NCBI GenBank assembly: GCA_964036045.1 | Contig: OZ038382.1 | Span: 79,025,918-79,089,917 of the forward strand | Source of the DNA: Eutreptiella sp. 'Long Island Sound 2002' | Taxonomy: Eukaryota; Euglenozoa; Euglenophyceae; Eutreptiales; Eutreptiaceae | Reading direction: 5' to 3' | DNA length: 64,000 nucleotides | Shown: in pieces, positions 1-10,521 of the stretch | Numbering within the stretch: position 1 is the first letter of the stretch | Layout of the letters: each line of letters begins with the position of its first letter | The notes under the pieces: generated by a model | What the model saw: only the letters and a program-made list of their open reading frames with translations | What the model was told of the DNA's origin: nothing | The model's database searches: none | Program-made: the position numbers and the translations under genes

Positions 1-16
1 GTGGTCGAACAAGTGG

Positions 17-185
17 GAAGAAGTTCATTCAGGTCAAGCATGAGGTCACAATTTACCGGTAATCAGATTGTCCTGCGTTAGTCCAGGAGCGAATCATATC
101 TATTGGTGTACACCGGAGCTCTTGGAAACCTCGTTCACTCCTGCGGTATTGTTGTGCGACATTACAGGCCTAACTGACGGAGGTA
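17..185 (+). repeat. Dispersed repeat, copy A (about 170 bp)
   Basis: This stretch matches 56364-56535 in the same orientation with only a handful of substitutions over about 170 bp. Both copies begin around GAAGAAGTTCATTC and end around TGACGGAGG. The match stops abruptly at the 3' side. In this copy the sequence runs into a short AGGT microsatellite at 179-200. In the other copy it runs into a coiled-coil coding sequence. The repeat therefore belongs to a mobile or duplicated unit whose right boundary differs between copies. No coding potential is evident here. Confidence 0.85.
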
Positions 186-200
186 GGTAGGTAGGTAGGT
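179..200. repeat. (AGGT)n microsatellite
   Basis: Five perfect AGGT units follow the end of the dispersed repeat. They may be a simple-sequence tail, or slippage of the GGAGGAGG seen at the equivalent place in the 56.5-kb copy. Confidence 0.9.
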
Positions 201-754
201 ATCTTCGGGAGCTCTGGATGCCTCCTTTGACAGCGCAGGAGAAAGGTCTTACCAAGGGGACACCCTGTCCCTCCCACTGCCCTAGGTCAGGTGCCTTTTA
301 AGCCGCTCCCGCAGGTGCTTGGGAAGGCAGTGTCGCGGCCCACCGGTCCAGGTGTCCCAGGTGGGAGGGTGTCCCCACATGTGTCCATGGGTAGGGCCAC
401 ATGCCCCCTCTCTTGGGCGGCAGCTCTGGGGGCTGCCCAGCCGTGTGGAGTATCTCTCACCACAAGGGGTATTGCTCCCGCTTGTCTACGGTACGACCGC
501 CTCACCCTTGTGGCTTGAGTTGCGGTGCTGCTCCGCTTGGCAGGCGACCCCCTCCTGGACTGTGTACCGGCTCGCCTGTCACCGGTTGCTTCCATGGCTC
601 TGGGTGACGTTTGCCATGGTCCCTGATGCAGCCTGGCCGGGCTCGGACCAGTGGCCTTGGAGTACCGCTCCTGCCACTGGCCCAGTGGGTCGGCTGTGTC
701 CCCCCAGCGTGTCCGACCCATGGGGTGTTGATTCTTTCCTGTCCCTCGGCCGCC
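201..754. other. GC-rich stretch without a recognised gene
   Basis: The sequence is unremarkable GC-rich DNA between the dispersed repeat and the minisatellite. It is open in several frames, but the translations show no domain and run straight into the minisatellite frames. I see no RNA gene, promoter or splice pattern that I can support. Confidence 0.5.
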
Positions 755-1235
755 CTACGTGTGTGCGGGGTCCTGGGCCTCTTGGCTCTTGTTCACCGGT
801 GTGCCCGCTCGGTGCGTTGCGTTGCGTCTGCGGTGTCCAGGGCCACTTGGCTCCTGTTCACCGGTGCGCTTGCTCGGTGCGTTGCTTTGCTTGTGCGGGT
901 CCTGGGCCACTTGGCTCCTGTTCAACGGTGTGCCCGCGTTGTTTGTCGCGTTGCGTGTGCGTTGTCCTGGGCCACTTGGCTCCTGTTCACCGCTGCGCCC
1001 GCTCGGTGTGTTGTGTTGTGTGTGGGGTGTCCTCGGTGACTTGGCTCCTGTTCACCGGTGTATCCGCTTGGTGTGCTGCTTTGTGTGTGCGGTGTCCTGG
1101 GCCATTTGGCTCCTGTTCACCGGTGTGCCTGGCGTTGGTGTCCCGTCCCTTTGTTGTCCTCGGTGCTTGTGCGTGCGCGGTGTCCTGGCCCAGGTGGCGC
1201 CTGTTCGACGGTGTGCGCGCTGTGTGCGGTGTGAG
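755..1235 (-). repeat. 65-bp-class minisatellite, inverted copy
   Basis: Degenerate tandem units carry the core GGCTCCTGTTCACCGG. This is the reverse complement of the CCGGTGAACAGGAGCC core repeated at 20090-21545. About seven units are visible. They are less regular than in the large array. In the orientation of the minus-strand retroelement, this array lies downstream of its last ORF. Confidence 0.8.
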
Positions 1236-1635
1236 TGTGCCGTTGGTGGTTGTGTCCCTCTTCCTCCCCCCCAATTTTTTTTTCCGTGCCTTTTCGTTTT
1301 TTTTTATTTTTGAAAAAAGAAATGAAACATTTTTACTTTAAGAATTTTTTTACAAAGAACGGCGCGCGCGTACACTGCAAGCACAAGCATGGGCAACTGG
1401 TGCAGTGGTGCAATAGTGTCGTGTTCTCTGGCGTGTGTCGTCGGTGCTTTCTCGGCCGCGCCCCAGGGGTGCGGCTCGCGCGTCCTGATGTACACTGGTA
1501 TGGGTCAGGGTGGGTTTGGTTAGGTGCCTCTTTGCTTTAGGTGCTGGCTGGTTAGGTGGCCGTGTGGGCTGTTGGTGTGGGCTGTGGCTACGTTGCTCTC
1601 TTGGCGGGCCTGGTTAGGAGTCAAGGGTTAGCGGT
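1236..1635. other. Spacer with a T-rich tract
   Basis: A pyrimidine-rich run at about 1255-1345 contains several T homopolymers. GC-rich DNA follows up to the end of the gag-like ORF. On the minus strand the tract reads as A-rich and could be the relic of a 3' tail, but there is no sharp boundary or target duplication to prove this. Confidence 0.4.
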
Positions 1636-4600
1636 TTAGGATTGTGGCTCGGGTTGGATTCGTGTTGGGGCTATGGCTGGGTTAGGCGGTTGTGACGGTT
1701 GCGGGCATCCCCTCGGTGTCTCTGGGCGTAGCGGTGCCCCGTTGGCGTGTGCGTTGGCGTCCTTCGGCTTCTGGTTTGTTTCGTGTCTTCCAGGAGGGGC
1801 CTGGTGTGGCGCCCTGCGGTGGTGGCTGGTTGAGCTGGTTGGGCAACGAGGTTGGGTGGCGGCGCCGCTGGCTGGGGGGTCAGGCGCGTCGTGCTGTGTG
1901 GCGCGCTGAGCTCCTGGGGTGCTGTGGGTGCCGCCGGCGTCGGTGCGCCGGCGCTTGTGGGGTGGCGAGGGGGTGTGTGTGTGCGGGGTTAGGCTTTGGG
2001 TGATGTCCCACAGGCGGATGCCGTCTCGCTGCAACTCCTGGAGGGTCTCCCGCAGGCGCCTGAGGACATACGGGTGGTCCTGGGGCGCGGGGAGGATGCG
2101 GGGGTGGACTCCCAGGTGGTGGAGCGCATCGGCCAGCATGGCTTCCCATGCGGCCTGCGGCATCCACCCCCCCGCCGGCTGGAGGCGGCTGTTCTCCACC
2201 GACCCCTTGCGGGGCCGGTGGACCAGGCCCTCGAGGGAGGGCTCTACCCGGACCCACTTTCGCAGCTCCCAGAGATGCGTGCGGGTCCAGCGCCGCCACC
2301 ACTGTTCCTGGGCCGGGCCGCCGCCTTGGGCGGAGGAGTGGGCGTGAATGGGTTTGATGGGGTCGTGGGGACTGGTGGCGCTGGCGGGCCTGGGGGATTC
2401 CTCGTAGTCCTGTTCCGTGGGGGTGCGCGGGGAGTGGGGACGCGGGCGGATGCGGACTCGCGGGTATGCGCGCACGGTCTCCGCCTCAGGGTTGGGTTGG
2501 GACTCGCATTGGCGGCAGTAGCGGAGCATGTGCTGTGTGTGGGCTGACATCGAGGGTTGGTAGGGGGGCGGGGATGCTGCTGGTGGACCGTGGCGTCGAT
2601 CTGGTCTGGTCGGGGGTGGTCAGTGGGCCTGGGGTGCGGGCTTTGAGAGGTGGCGGGACGAGGTGCGTCGTGCTTTGGCCGCGGCGCACTCCGCCATGAA
2701 GGTGGTGGCGGCGGTGTCGGTCACGTTGGGGGGGCGCTGTGCTGGGTGCTGCTGTCTCTCGGCCTGGGACGGCCCGGGCTGATTGTCATAGAGGACGTCC
2801 TCGGGGGGTCAAGCTCCTGCTGCCGTCGTGGCGCCGGGCTTGGGCTTGGGTTTGGGCTTGGCTGCGGGTTGCGGTCGTGGCGCGCTGACAGGTTTGGGTG
2901 GCTGTTTGGCGGCGGTCTTGGGTTTCGGCTGGGTTGCGGATGCGGGCCTTGTCGGGGCGTGGGCCTTGGCGGCGTCGGGGTTGCTCGCGGTGGGGACGGG
3001 TTTGGGGGCCCGTTTGGGAAGTTTTTTCCCGCGCCTTGGGGGGTTGAGTGCTGGATGAGGACGTGGTAGTGGTGGTGGATGAGGTGGTTGTGGTGGTGGA
3101 GGTTGTGGAGTCGGAGTCGGAGGAGAGGGCTGTGGGAGACGGCGGAGGGCCCTGGGCTTCCGGGGCGGGCGTAGGATGCTGGGTCCAGCAAGTAGCGAGC
3201 ACGAGGGTGCGGGTTCGGGAACCGGGGGTGTGCGCGCGCTTTCCCTGGTGACCTGTGCGTGCTGGTGCTGGTGTGGTGGCGTTGTCTCGGCTGTGCGGGC
3301 ACGTGGGTTACCCGGGGGGTGTCCATATCCGCTCCAGGACGTGCGGGTGCGTTTGCTGGAGGTAGTCGAGGGTGCGGAAGAAGCATCGCTGGATGCCGGG
3401 CATGTCCTCCTCCGTGAGGTGGGGGTAGTTTTGGGTGGGGGTGTGGGGGCCCGGCCACAGCAGCGCCATGAGGCGGGCTGCCACCATGTATGGGCAGAGC
3501 TGTAGGGTGGTGGGGCGTTGGGGGGTGGGTCCCCTGCGGTTTGGGGGGCCTTCCCTCTGCTGGGGGCGCAGCGTAACCCTCCACAGCCACCGGTCTGTGG
3601 GGGCCCCCCAGGTCCGTTGGGTCTACTTGGCAAGGCAATACATCGCCCTACCAAGGCCCTGGTTGCCGCTGCGGATGGAGAGCAGCGTGTCCACGGATTT
3701 GCGTTCCCACGTGCCCCAGATGTGGGGGTCGTCCAGCTCGTCCCCCGTGGTGTACGTGTCGAGGCCTGGGTTGTGAGGGGGGGGGGGCATAGTCGGCGGG
3801 GAGGAGGGAGTCGGTGCCGTGCACCACCCAGTGGTCAGTTGGTGCGTGGTAGTGGGTGGCGGAGCGGGTGTAGTGCAGATTCTACATGAGAGTCATGTAC
3901 CTGGAGGGGGCTGGCTGCCGGTCGTCGGGGGTGGGGATGTCCCCCTGGACGTGGTGCCGGAAGTTGCTCAGGGAGGCCATCCGGGCTACCCATGTTTCCC
4001 GCTCCTACTCTTTGGTGTTGCTGGGGGTGGCGCTGGGTGGGGGGTGGGCCATGTTGGGCTCGCGGTAGCGGGTGCGGCCCTGGGTGTTCTCCCGCCCCGG
4101 CACGGGGTGTCCAACTAGGTGTCGCCCCCAGTCGATGGGGGGCACCCAGATTCAGTCCCCCGTGGGGGGCGGGCTCTCGCCGTCTGAGGTGGCACGTGGG
4201 GGGCGGTCGTGTCGGGCGACGTGGAGGCAGGCGTCGCAGAGGAAATCTCGGACGCCTTCCCCCAGGGTGGCCGCCTGGACCAGGGCGATCGCCCGCATGC
4301 GCTGGGTGGTGCCGGAGGTCTGGAGGTGCAGCACCTCGTGGTCTCCGAGTCCCCTGAGGTGCTGCCTTACCGCTGCGGGGTTGTGTAGGGCGTAGGGTTC
4401 GGCCGGTGCGGCGGCTGGTGGTGCGGGGTGTCATTGGGGGGTGGTGTGGGTTGGGGGGGGTGGTTGTCGTTGTGGCGTGTGGGGTCCGGTGATGGGGTTT
4501 CTTGTGGCGGTTGCGGGAGGGGGGACTCGCGGTGGCGTGTGTCGGCGGGGGCATCGGCATCAATTGGCTGGTGCTGGCTGCCGTGTGTTGCGTCTGTGGC

Positions 4601-5728
4601 CTGGTTTCGGGGGGGGGGCGGGGGGGGGGGGGGGGGTGACGTGGGGGTGGCACTGTTGGTGGTGGGGGGGGCGGGGGTGGGTGTTGTGCTGGCTGGGGGT
4701 CTGGGTGTTTCTGCGGGTCGTGTGGGTGTTGCGTGTGTGCGCCGTGCGTTCCTTGCGGTTCCTGGCTGGTTGTGGTGCCGAGGTGTGGGTGGGAGGCGGC
4801 CGCATGGGCGTCCGGGTGGGGCTGTGGTCCGTATGTAATGGGTGGCTGCTGGTGGATGGTGCTCGCTGGTATGGGGTGTGGGTGGGGCGGCTGCTGGTGG
4901 TGGTGGGGCGCTCCTACTAGGCCCTGGTGTTGCTGGTGTGCGTGCGCGGCTCCCCGGAAGTCCATGGGGGTGTACCGTGGCTCGTGTGTCGTGGGCCCGT
5001 GTAGTGGGGTCGGCGGGTGGTGCTGGACGGCGTGGTGGTGGTGTTGAGACTGTGCTGGTTGTATGTGGTACCCCGGCGTTGGTGGGTGTGGTGGTGGGGG
5101 CTGGTGGTGGTGGAATGCGTGATGGTGTGGTGCGGTGATGTGTGCCATGTGGGGTTGTTGTTTTCCTGGGGCCTGGTTGTGCTGGGGCCTGGTGGGGATG
5201 TAGCTGGTGGGGGTCGCTGTACCATTGGGGCATCAGGGGGTAGGGGTTGGGAGGGACAGGGGCGTGGTGGTGGTGTTGGTGGTGCCATGTCCCCTGGCTC
5301 TGCGCGTATGGTGGTCCTGGCATGGTTTGGACGTGTGCGGGCAGTGGTGGCTGACCGGGCTGCAGGGTTTGGGTGCTGCGGTACGGTGGTGGTGGTGGGC
5401 GCTGGTGGGGGCGGTGCTGTTGGTGTGCCCCGGGGGTCTGGGCCTGGGGTGGTGCGGTGTGGCTGGACCCGGGCCCTGGTCGGGGAGTCGCGCCCTGCTG
5501 GCGGGCGCGCTGGCGGGCCCCCTGACCTGTCTTCGTCTTCTTGGCCTGGTGGGTGTCGGGGGCGGGTGAACCCCCCTGTCCCCGTCGGGGCGACGGGGAG
5601 CGGGCGTGCCAGCGTGCACCTCTTGGAGGCGCGCCTCGAGGCTTCTGACGTAGGCGCGCTGGTCCGTGAGGCTCATTCGCGTGGCGGTGGCCTCATCGGG
5701 GGCGGCCAGGTGGGTGTTCCGAAAGGAC
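1636..5728 (-). pseudogene. Second ORF (gag-like/unknown) of minus-strand retroelement, distal part
   Basis: Coding signal moves between the three minus frames, so this is a decayed ORF. It begins at the LTR insertion. The first piece, about 5724-5560, has a short helix (residues SLEARLQEV). A His/Pro/Gln-rich middle, about 5550-4400, resembles the Pro-rich centre of the plus-strand ORF at 33047-35440. A segment near 4150-4330 contains FLCDACLHVARHD. A helical block at about 3800-3300 includes YMVAARLMALL. The last piece, 2550-1636, is a clean 304-codon frame. Its centre (LWELRKWVRV, then WEAMLADALHHLG and LRRLRETLQELQRDG) aligns by eye with the C-terminus of the plus-strand ORF (about residues 700-797). 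I do not recognise a catalytic domain. The function is inferred only from position and low-complexity composition. Confidence 0.6.
5725..5728. repeat. Target-site duplication, left copy (GGAC)
   Basis: GGAC immediately precedes the TG of the left LTR. The same four bases follow the CA of the right LTR at 10518-10521. Four to six bp is the normal range for retroviral-type integrases. Confidence 0.85.
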
Positions 5729-6658
5729 TGAAGCATTTTCGGCGGGGGTGATGTCCGTGCGTCCACAGAAAAATCGAAAATCCTTCAACCCATCACCCCA
5801 ACCTCTCCAAGTACTACATGAAGTCTATTCCAAACTTCGATTCCATTGGAGTTGCGTAAATGGTCTTGGAATCCTTGCTCACCCCACGGGGAGCGTCCGC
5901 GGACACAATCTGGCGTCTATGGACAAAGAGATGGTATATGTAACAAAATAAATGCGTTGACATGTACAATGTATAAGTAACAATTCTATACTATAAAATA
6001 GCATAAAAAAGATGACGAAATGAAGGCGACGGCGCCGCCGCCATCTGAAAATCTGACGGCTACGAGGCGTCGCCATCAGGATCTCCACTGAGATCCTGCC
6101 CAAACTGGGCCAAACAGTGGTTTTTGGGCGAAAAACAATGAAATATAGTGATTTTTGAGCCAAAAACACTCATTTCACGCGTCTCCCCCCAACGCGTCGC
6201 GTAGCCGACACGCCGCGTTTCTGTACCAATTGAACCTACATATGAGAAGCCCCACTGTTGGGCTTCGCCATAGGCGTCTGGGCGATTCCTGGAATCGCCT
6301 CAGCATTTTTTGAAAAATGCGTGAACGTGCCACTTTTCGCAAAAATGGACCTTCGCGGAACGCCGCGAAAAAGGTCACGCTACAATCTTTTAGTTCTAAA
6401 AACGATAAAACAATAATAAAATTGCCTAAAATCTTTAGAAATCGAGAGTTAAATTCTCGATCTGGGGCTGCATCGCGCAGGCGACGACTGTCGTCGCCAG
6501 CCCAAAAAAGACGTAAAATGTCGATTTCTGGGGTATTTTACAGAAATCCCACAGAAATCAAGATGCCGTAGCATCGACAGGAAAATTCCTGATCTGGCCT
6601 GGCGAAGAGCGCCACAGGCTGTGCAGCGGGTATGGGTGAAGCACCCCATACCGCTTCA
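5729..6658 (-). repeat. LTR 1 (3' LTR in the inferred orientation)
   Basis: The 930-bp block has ends TGAAGC and GCTTCA. Against LTR 2 I count about a dozen substitutions and no large indel, roughly 98-99% identity. It is AT-richer than the host element and includes an A/T-rich stretch with CTATAAAATA at 5991-6000. Short ORFs recur in all three copies but lack any recognisable domain. Confidence 0.85.
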
Positions 6659-7657
6659 CCCCCCTCCTTAGAAGCCTTGCCTATATCCAAAGGAAGGCAA
6701 GGCCAAGGAGGCGCTCTGACCCCTGCAGTGCCCTGGTTTCACAACTGATTCAGCAGAACAGTGGGGGGGGGGGGGGGCTTCGTGAGTAATTTACATGCCA
6801 CACACATGTAAAAAAAAATTATTTTTTTTTTCCTTTTTTTTTTTTTGATCTTGAAATATTCATAGGGCAATTGCCCCCCAGGCGACCACACTGGTCCCTG
6901 GCACTCCTCGTAGCCTCTGGTGACCAAACCAGGGGCGCTGCAGGGCCTTCCGCCCTGACTGATGGCGCTTAGGCGCACATATTGGCCCTTTTTCTCCATG
7001 GGCATGGAAATCAATAATTCAATAAATTCGGAAAAAATTATTTAGGGTCAAACCCAAGGCAACGACTTCCTCGCGCCTGAATTTAGGGCCATTTCCTGCC
7101 CAAGGCGACGAATTCCTCGTGCCTTTTAGCGTCGATTCCCAACCCAAGGTGACGAATGAACGCACCTGATTTGGGGGATTTAGGGTCATTTCCTACCCAA
7201 GGCGCCCCACGCCTATTTAGGAAGGGACCTCCCGGAGGGTCAACCAACCCAAGGCGACGAATTAACGCGCCTGATTTGGTTACTGGTGGACGAGCAGCGC
7301 CTTCCGCGCAGCATGCTGTCGTCGCTTCAAGGATCAACCATCATAGAAGTCCACGCCACTTGTCAGGCTGCTGCAGGGTCCAGAATTCCTCAAGAGCTCT
7401 GCTGGGATCGTCGTCGTCACCGCAGGAGCTCCTGGAGCTGATCTCAGGGCTGTCGTCGTCGCTGCTGTTGCCTTGGGGGCCAGTCTTGGCCCAGGCGTCC
7501 CTTCTTGCACTGTATTTCCACCAGTGCAATACCTTAGGCTGCAGTCTGTTGCGCTGCGGGAGTTGTCGAAAACCAGGCAGCAGGATACCACCTCAACGTT
7601 GTGGGAGCTCATCGACAGGTCCGCCAGTGAACCACGCGGACAGCGGCAAGACCATTT
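6659..7657 (-). mobile_element. Internal region 1 of the LTR element
   Basis: The 999-bp block lies between LTRs. The plus-strand left edge is CCCCCCTCCTTAG (the polypurine tract on the minus strand). The right edge is GCAAGACCATTT (the candidate primer-binding site). A G run at about 6761-6777, T-rich runs, and four or five degenerate short units around CCCAAGGCGACGAATT at about 7040-7280 make up much of it. A minus-strand open frame of about 100 codons ends at 7334. It is conserved in the second internal copy but resembles no gag or pol domain I know. Confidence 0.75.
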
Positions 7658-8587
7658 TGAAGCATTTTCGGCGGGGGTGATGTCCGTGCGTCCACAGAAA
7701 AATCGAAAATCCTTCAACCCATCACCCCAACCTCTCCAAGTACTACATGAAGTCCATTCCAAACTTCGATTCCATTGGAGTTGCGTAAATGGTCTTGGAA
7801 TCCTTGCTCACCCCACGGGGAGCGTCCGCGGACACAATCTGGCGTCTTTGGACAAAGAGATGGTATATGTAACAAAATAAATGCGTTGACATGTACAATG
7901 TATAAGTAACAATTCTATACTATAAAATAGCATAAAAAAGATGACGAAATGAAGGCGACGGCGTGGCCGCCATCTGAAAATCTGACGGCTACGAGGCGTC
8001 GCCATCAGGATCTCCACTGAGATCCTGCCCAAACTGGGCCAAACAGTGGTTTTTGGGCGAAAAACAATGAAATATAGTGATTTTTGAGCCAAAAACACTC
8101 ATTTCACGCGTCTCCCCCCAACGCGTCGCGTAGCCAACACGACGCGTTTCTGTACCAATTCAACCTACATATGAAAAGCCCCACTGTTGGGCTTCGCCAT
8201 AGGCGTCTGGGCGATTCCTGGAATCGCCTCAGCATTTTTTGAAAAATGCGTGAACGTGCCACTTTTCGCAAAAATGGACCTTCGCGGAACGCCGCGAAAA
8301 AGGTCACGCTACAATCTTTTAGTTCTAAAAACGATAAAACAATAATAAAATTGCCTAAAATCTTCAGAAATCGAGAGTTAAATTCTCGATCTGGGGCTGC
8401 ATCGCGCAGGCGGCGACTGTCGTCGCCAGCCCAAAAAAGACGTAAAATGTCGATTTCTGGGGTATTTTACAGAAATCCCACAGAAATCAAGATGCGGTAG
8501 CATCGACAGGAAAATTCCTGATCTGGCCTGGCGAAGAGCGCCACAGGCTGTGCAGCGGGTATGGGTGAAGCAACCCATGCCGCTTCA
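7658..8587 (-). repeat. LTR 2 (shared middle LTR)
   Basis: This is the second 930-bp copy, with the same TGAAGC/GCTTCA ends. It serves as an LTR for both internal regions, the arrangement expected after unequal crossover between two LTRs of sister elements. Confidence 0.85.
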
Positions 8588-9587
8588 CCCCCCTCCTTAG
8601 AAGCCTTGCCTATATCCAAAGGAAGGCAAGGCCAAGGAGGCGCTCTGACCCCTGCAGTGCCCTGGTTTCACAACTGATTCAGCAGAACAGTGGGGGGGGG
8701 GGGGGAGGCTTCGTGAGTAATTTACATGCCACACACATGTAAAAAAAATTATTTTTTTTTCTTTTTTTTTTTTTTTGATCTTGAAATATTCATTGGGCAA
8801 TTGCCCCCCAGGCGACCACACTGGTCCCTGGCACTCCTCGTAGCCTCTGGTGACCAAACCAGGGGCGCTGCAGGGCCTTCCGCCCTGACTGATGGCGCTT
8901 AGGCGCACATATTGGCCCTTTTTCTCCATGGGCATGGAAATCAATAATTCAATAAATTCGGAAAAAATTATTTAGGGTCAAACCCAAGGCAACGACTTCC
9001 TCGCGCCTGAATTTAGGGCCATTTCCTGCCCAAGGCGACGAATTCCTCGTGCCTTTTAGGGTCGATTCCCAACCCAAGGTGACGAATGAACGCACCTGTT
9101 TTGGGGGATTCAGGGTCATTTCCTACCCAAGGCGCCCCACGCCTATTTAGGAAGGGACCTCCCGGAGGGTCAACCAACCCAAGGCGACGAATTAACGCGC
9201 CTGATTTGGTTACTGGTGGACGAGCAGCGCCTTCCGCGCAGCATGCTGTCGTCGCTTCAAGGATCAACCATCATAGAAGTCCACGCCACTTGTCAGGCTG
9301 CTGCAGGGTCCAGAATTCCTCAAGACCTCTGCTGGGATCGTCGTCGTCACCGCAGGAGCTCCTGGAGCTGATCTCAGGGCTGTCGTCGTCGCTGCTGTTG
9401 CCTTGGGGGCCAGTCTCGGCCCAGGCGTCCCTTCTTGCACTGTATTTCCACCAGTGCAATACCTTAGGCTGCAGTCTGTTGCGCTGCGGGAGTTGTCGAA
9501 AACCAGGCAGCAGGATACCACCTCAACGTTGTGGGAGCTCATCGACAGGTCCGCCAGTGAACCACGCGGACAGCGGCAAGACCATTT
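8588..9587 (-). mobile_element. Internal region 2 of the LTR element
   Basis: About 1,000 bp, nearly identical to internal region 1, with the same candidate polypurine tract and primer-binding site at its edges. The differences are mainly homopolymer length and scattered substitutions. No pol gene is present. Confidence 0.75.
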
Positions 9588-10517
9588 TGAAGCATTTTCG
9601 GCGGGGGTGATGTCCGTGCGTCCACAGAAAAATCGAATATCCTTCAACCCATCACCCCAACCTCTCCAAGTACTACACGAAGTCTATTCCAAACTTCGAT
9701 TCCATTGGAGTTGCGTAAATGGTCTTGGAATCCTTGCTCACCCCACGGGGAGCGTCCGCGGACACAATCTGGCGTCTATGGACAAAGAGATGGTATATGT
9801 AACAAAATAAATGCGTTGACATGTACAATGTATAAGTAACAATTCTATACTATAAAATAGCATAAAAAAGATGACGAAATGAAGGCGACGGCGTGGCCGC
9901 CATCTGAAAATCTGACGGCTACGAGGCGTCGCCATCAGGATCTCCACTGAGATCCTGCCCAAACTGGGCCAAACAGTGGTTTTTGGGCGAAAAACAATGA
10001 AATATAGTGATTTTTAAGCCAAAAACACTCATTTCACGCGTCTCCCCCCAACGCGTCGCGTAGCCGACACGACGCGTTTCTGTACCAATTCAACCTACAT
10101 ATGAAAAGCCCCACTGTTGGGCTTCGCCATAGGCGTCTGGGCGATTCCTGGAATCGCCTCAGCATTTTTTGAAAAATGCGTGAACGTGCCACTTTTCGCA
10201 AAAATGGACCTTCGCGGAACGCCGCGAAAAAGGTCACGCTACAATCTTTTAGTTCTAAAAACGATAAAACAATAATAAAATTGCCTAAAATCTTTAAAAA
10301 TCGAGAGTTAAATTCTCGATCTGGGGCTGCGTCGCGCAGGCGACGACTGTCGTCGCCAGCCCCAAAAAGACGTAAAATGTCGATTTCTGGGGTATTTTAC
10401 AGAAATCCCACAGAAATCAAGATGCCGTAGCATCGACAGGAAAATTTCTGATCTGGCCTGGCGAAGAGCGCCACAGGCTGTGCAGCGGGTATGGGTGAAG
10501 CACCCCATACCGCTTCA
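9588..10517 (-). repeat. LTR 3 (5' LTR in the inferred orientation)
   Basis: This third 930-bp copy ends at GCTTCA (10512-10517), after which the host retroelement resumes. The other two copies continue at this point into CCCCCCTCC, which fixes the insertion boundary to the base. Confidence 0.85.
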
Positions 10518-10521
10518 GGAC
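10518..10521. repeat. Target-site duplication, right copy (GGAC)
   Basis: This is the second copy of GGAC. If one copy plus 5729-10517 is disregarded, the minus-strand frame that ends here (codon TCC at 10520-10518) is in phase with the frame that resumes at 5724. That independently supports the insertion boundaries. Confidence 0.85.

Larger units (their letters stand above)
5729..10517 (-). mobile_element. Tandem non-autonomous LTR retrotransposon (LTR-int-LTR-int-LTR)
   Basis: The 4,789-bp insertion is three near-identical 930-bp blocks separated by two near-identical blocks of about 1 kb. Each 930-bp block starts TGAAGC and ends GCTTCA, the canonical TG..CA of LTRs. GGAC flanks the whole insertion. 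On the minus strand each internal region begins AAATGGTCTTGCCGC, a plausible primer-binding site (TGG three bases after the LTR). It ends with AAGGAGGGGGG just before the next LTR, a good polypurine tract. The minus orientation rests on these two sites. A TATAAAA on the plus strand at 5992-5998 argues weakly the other way. No gag, protease, integrase or RT is encoded, so it needs another element's proteins. The extra internal-LTR unit probably arose by unequal recombination between LTRs. Confidence 0.85.

Noticed and set aside
319-1341. Plus-strand Cys-rich frame of 340 codons
   Set aside because: Largely the inverted 65-bp minisatellite. It ends in the T-rich tract.
5748-10430. Recurring short ORFs (67, 84, 96, 135 and 174 codons) in the 5.7-10.5-kb region
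   Set aside because: They recur only because the LTR and internal blocks are repeated. No domain, and the frames overlap on both strands.
5729-10517. Simple 1.93-kb satellite array
   Set aside because: The TG..CA block ends, the GGAC duplication and the in-phase host frame are explained by an LTR insertion and not by a plain satellite.
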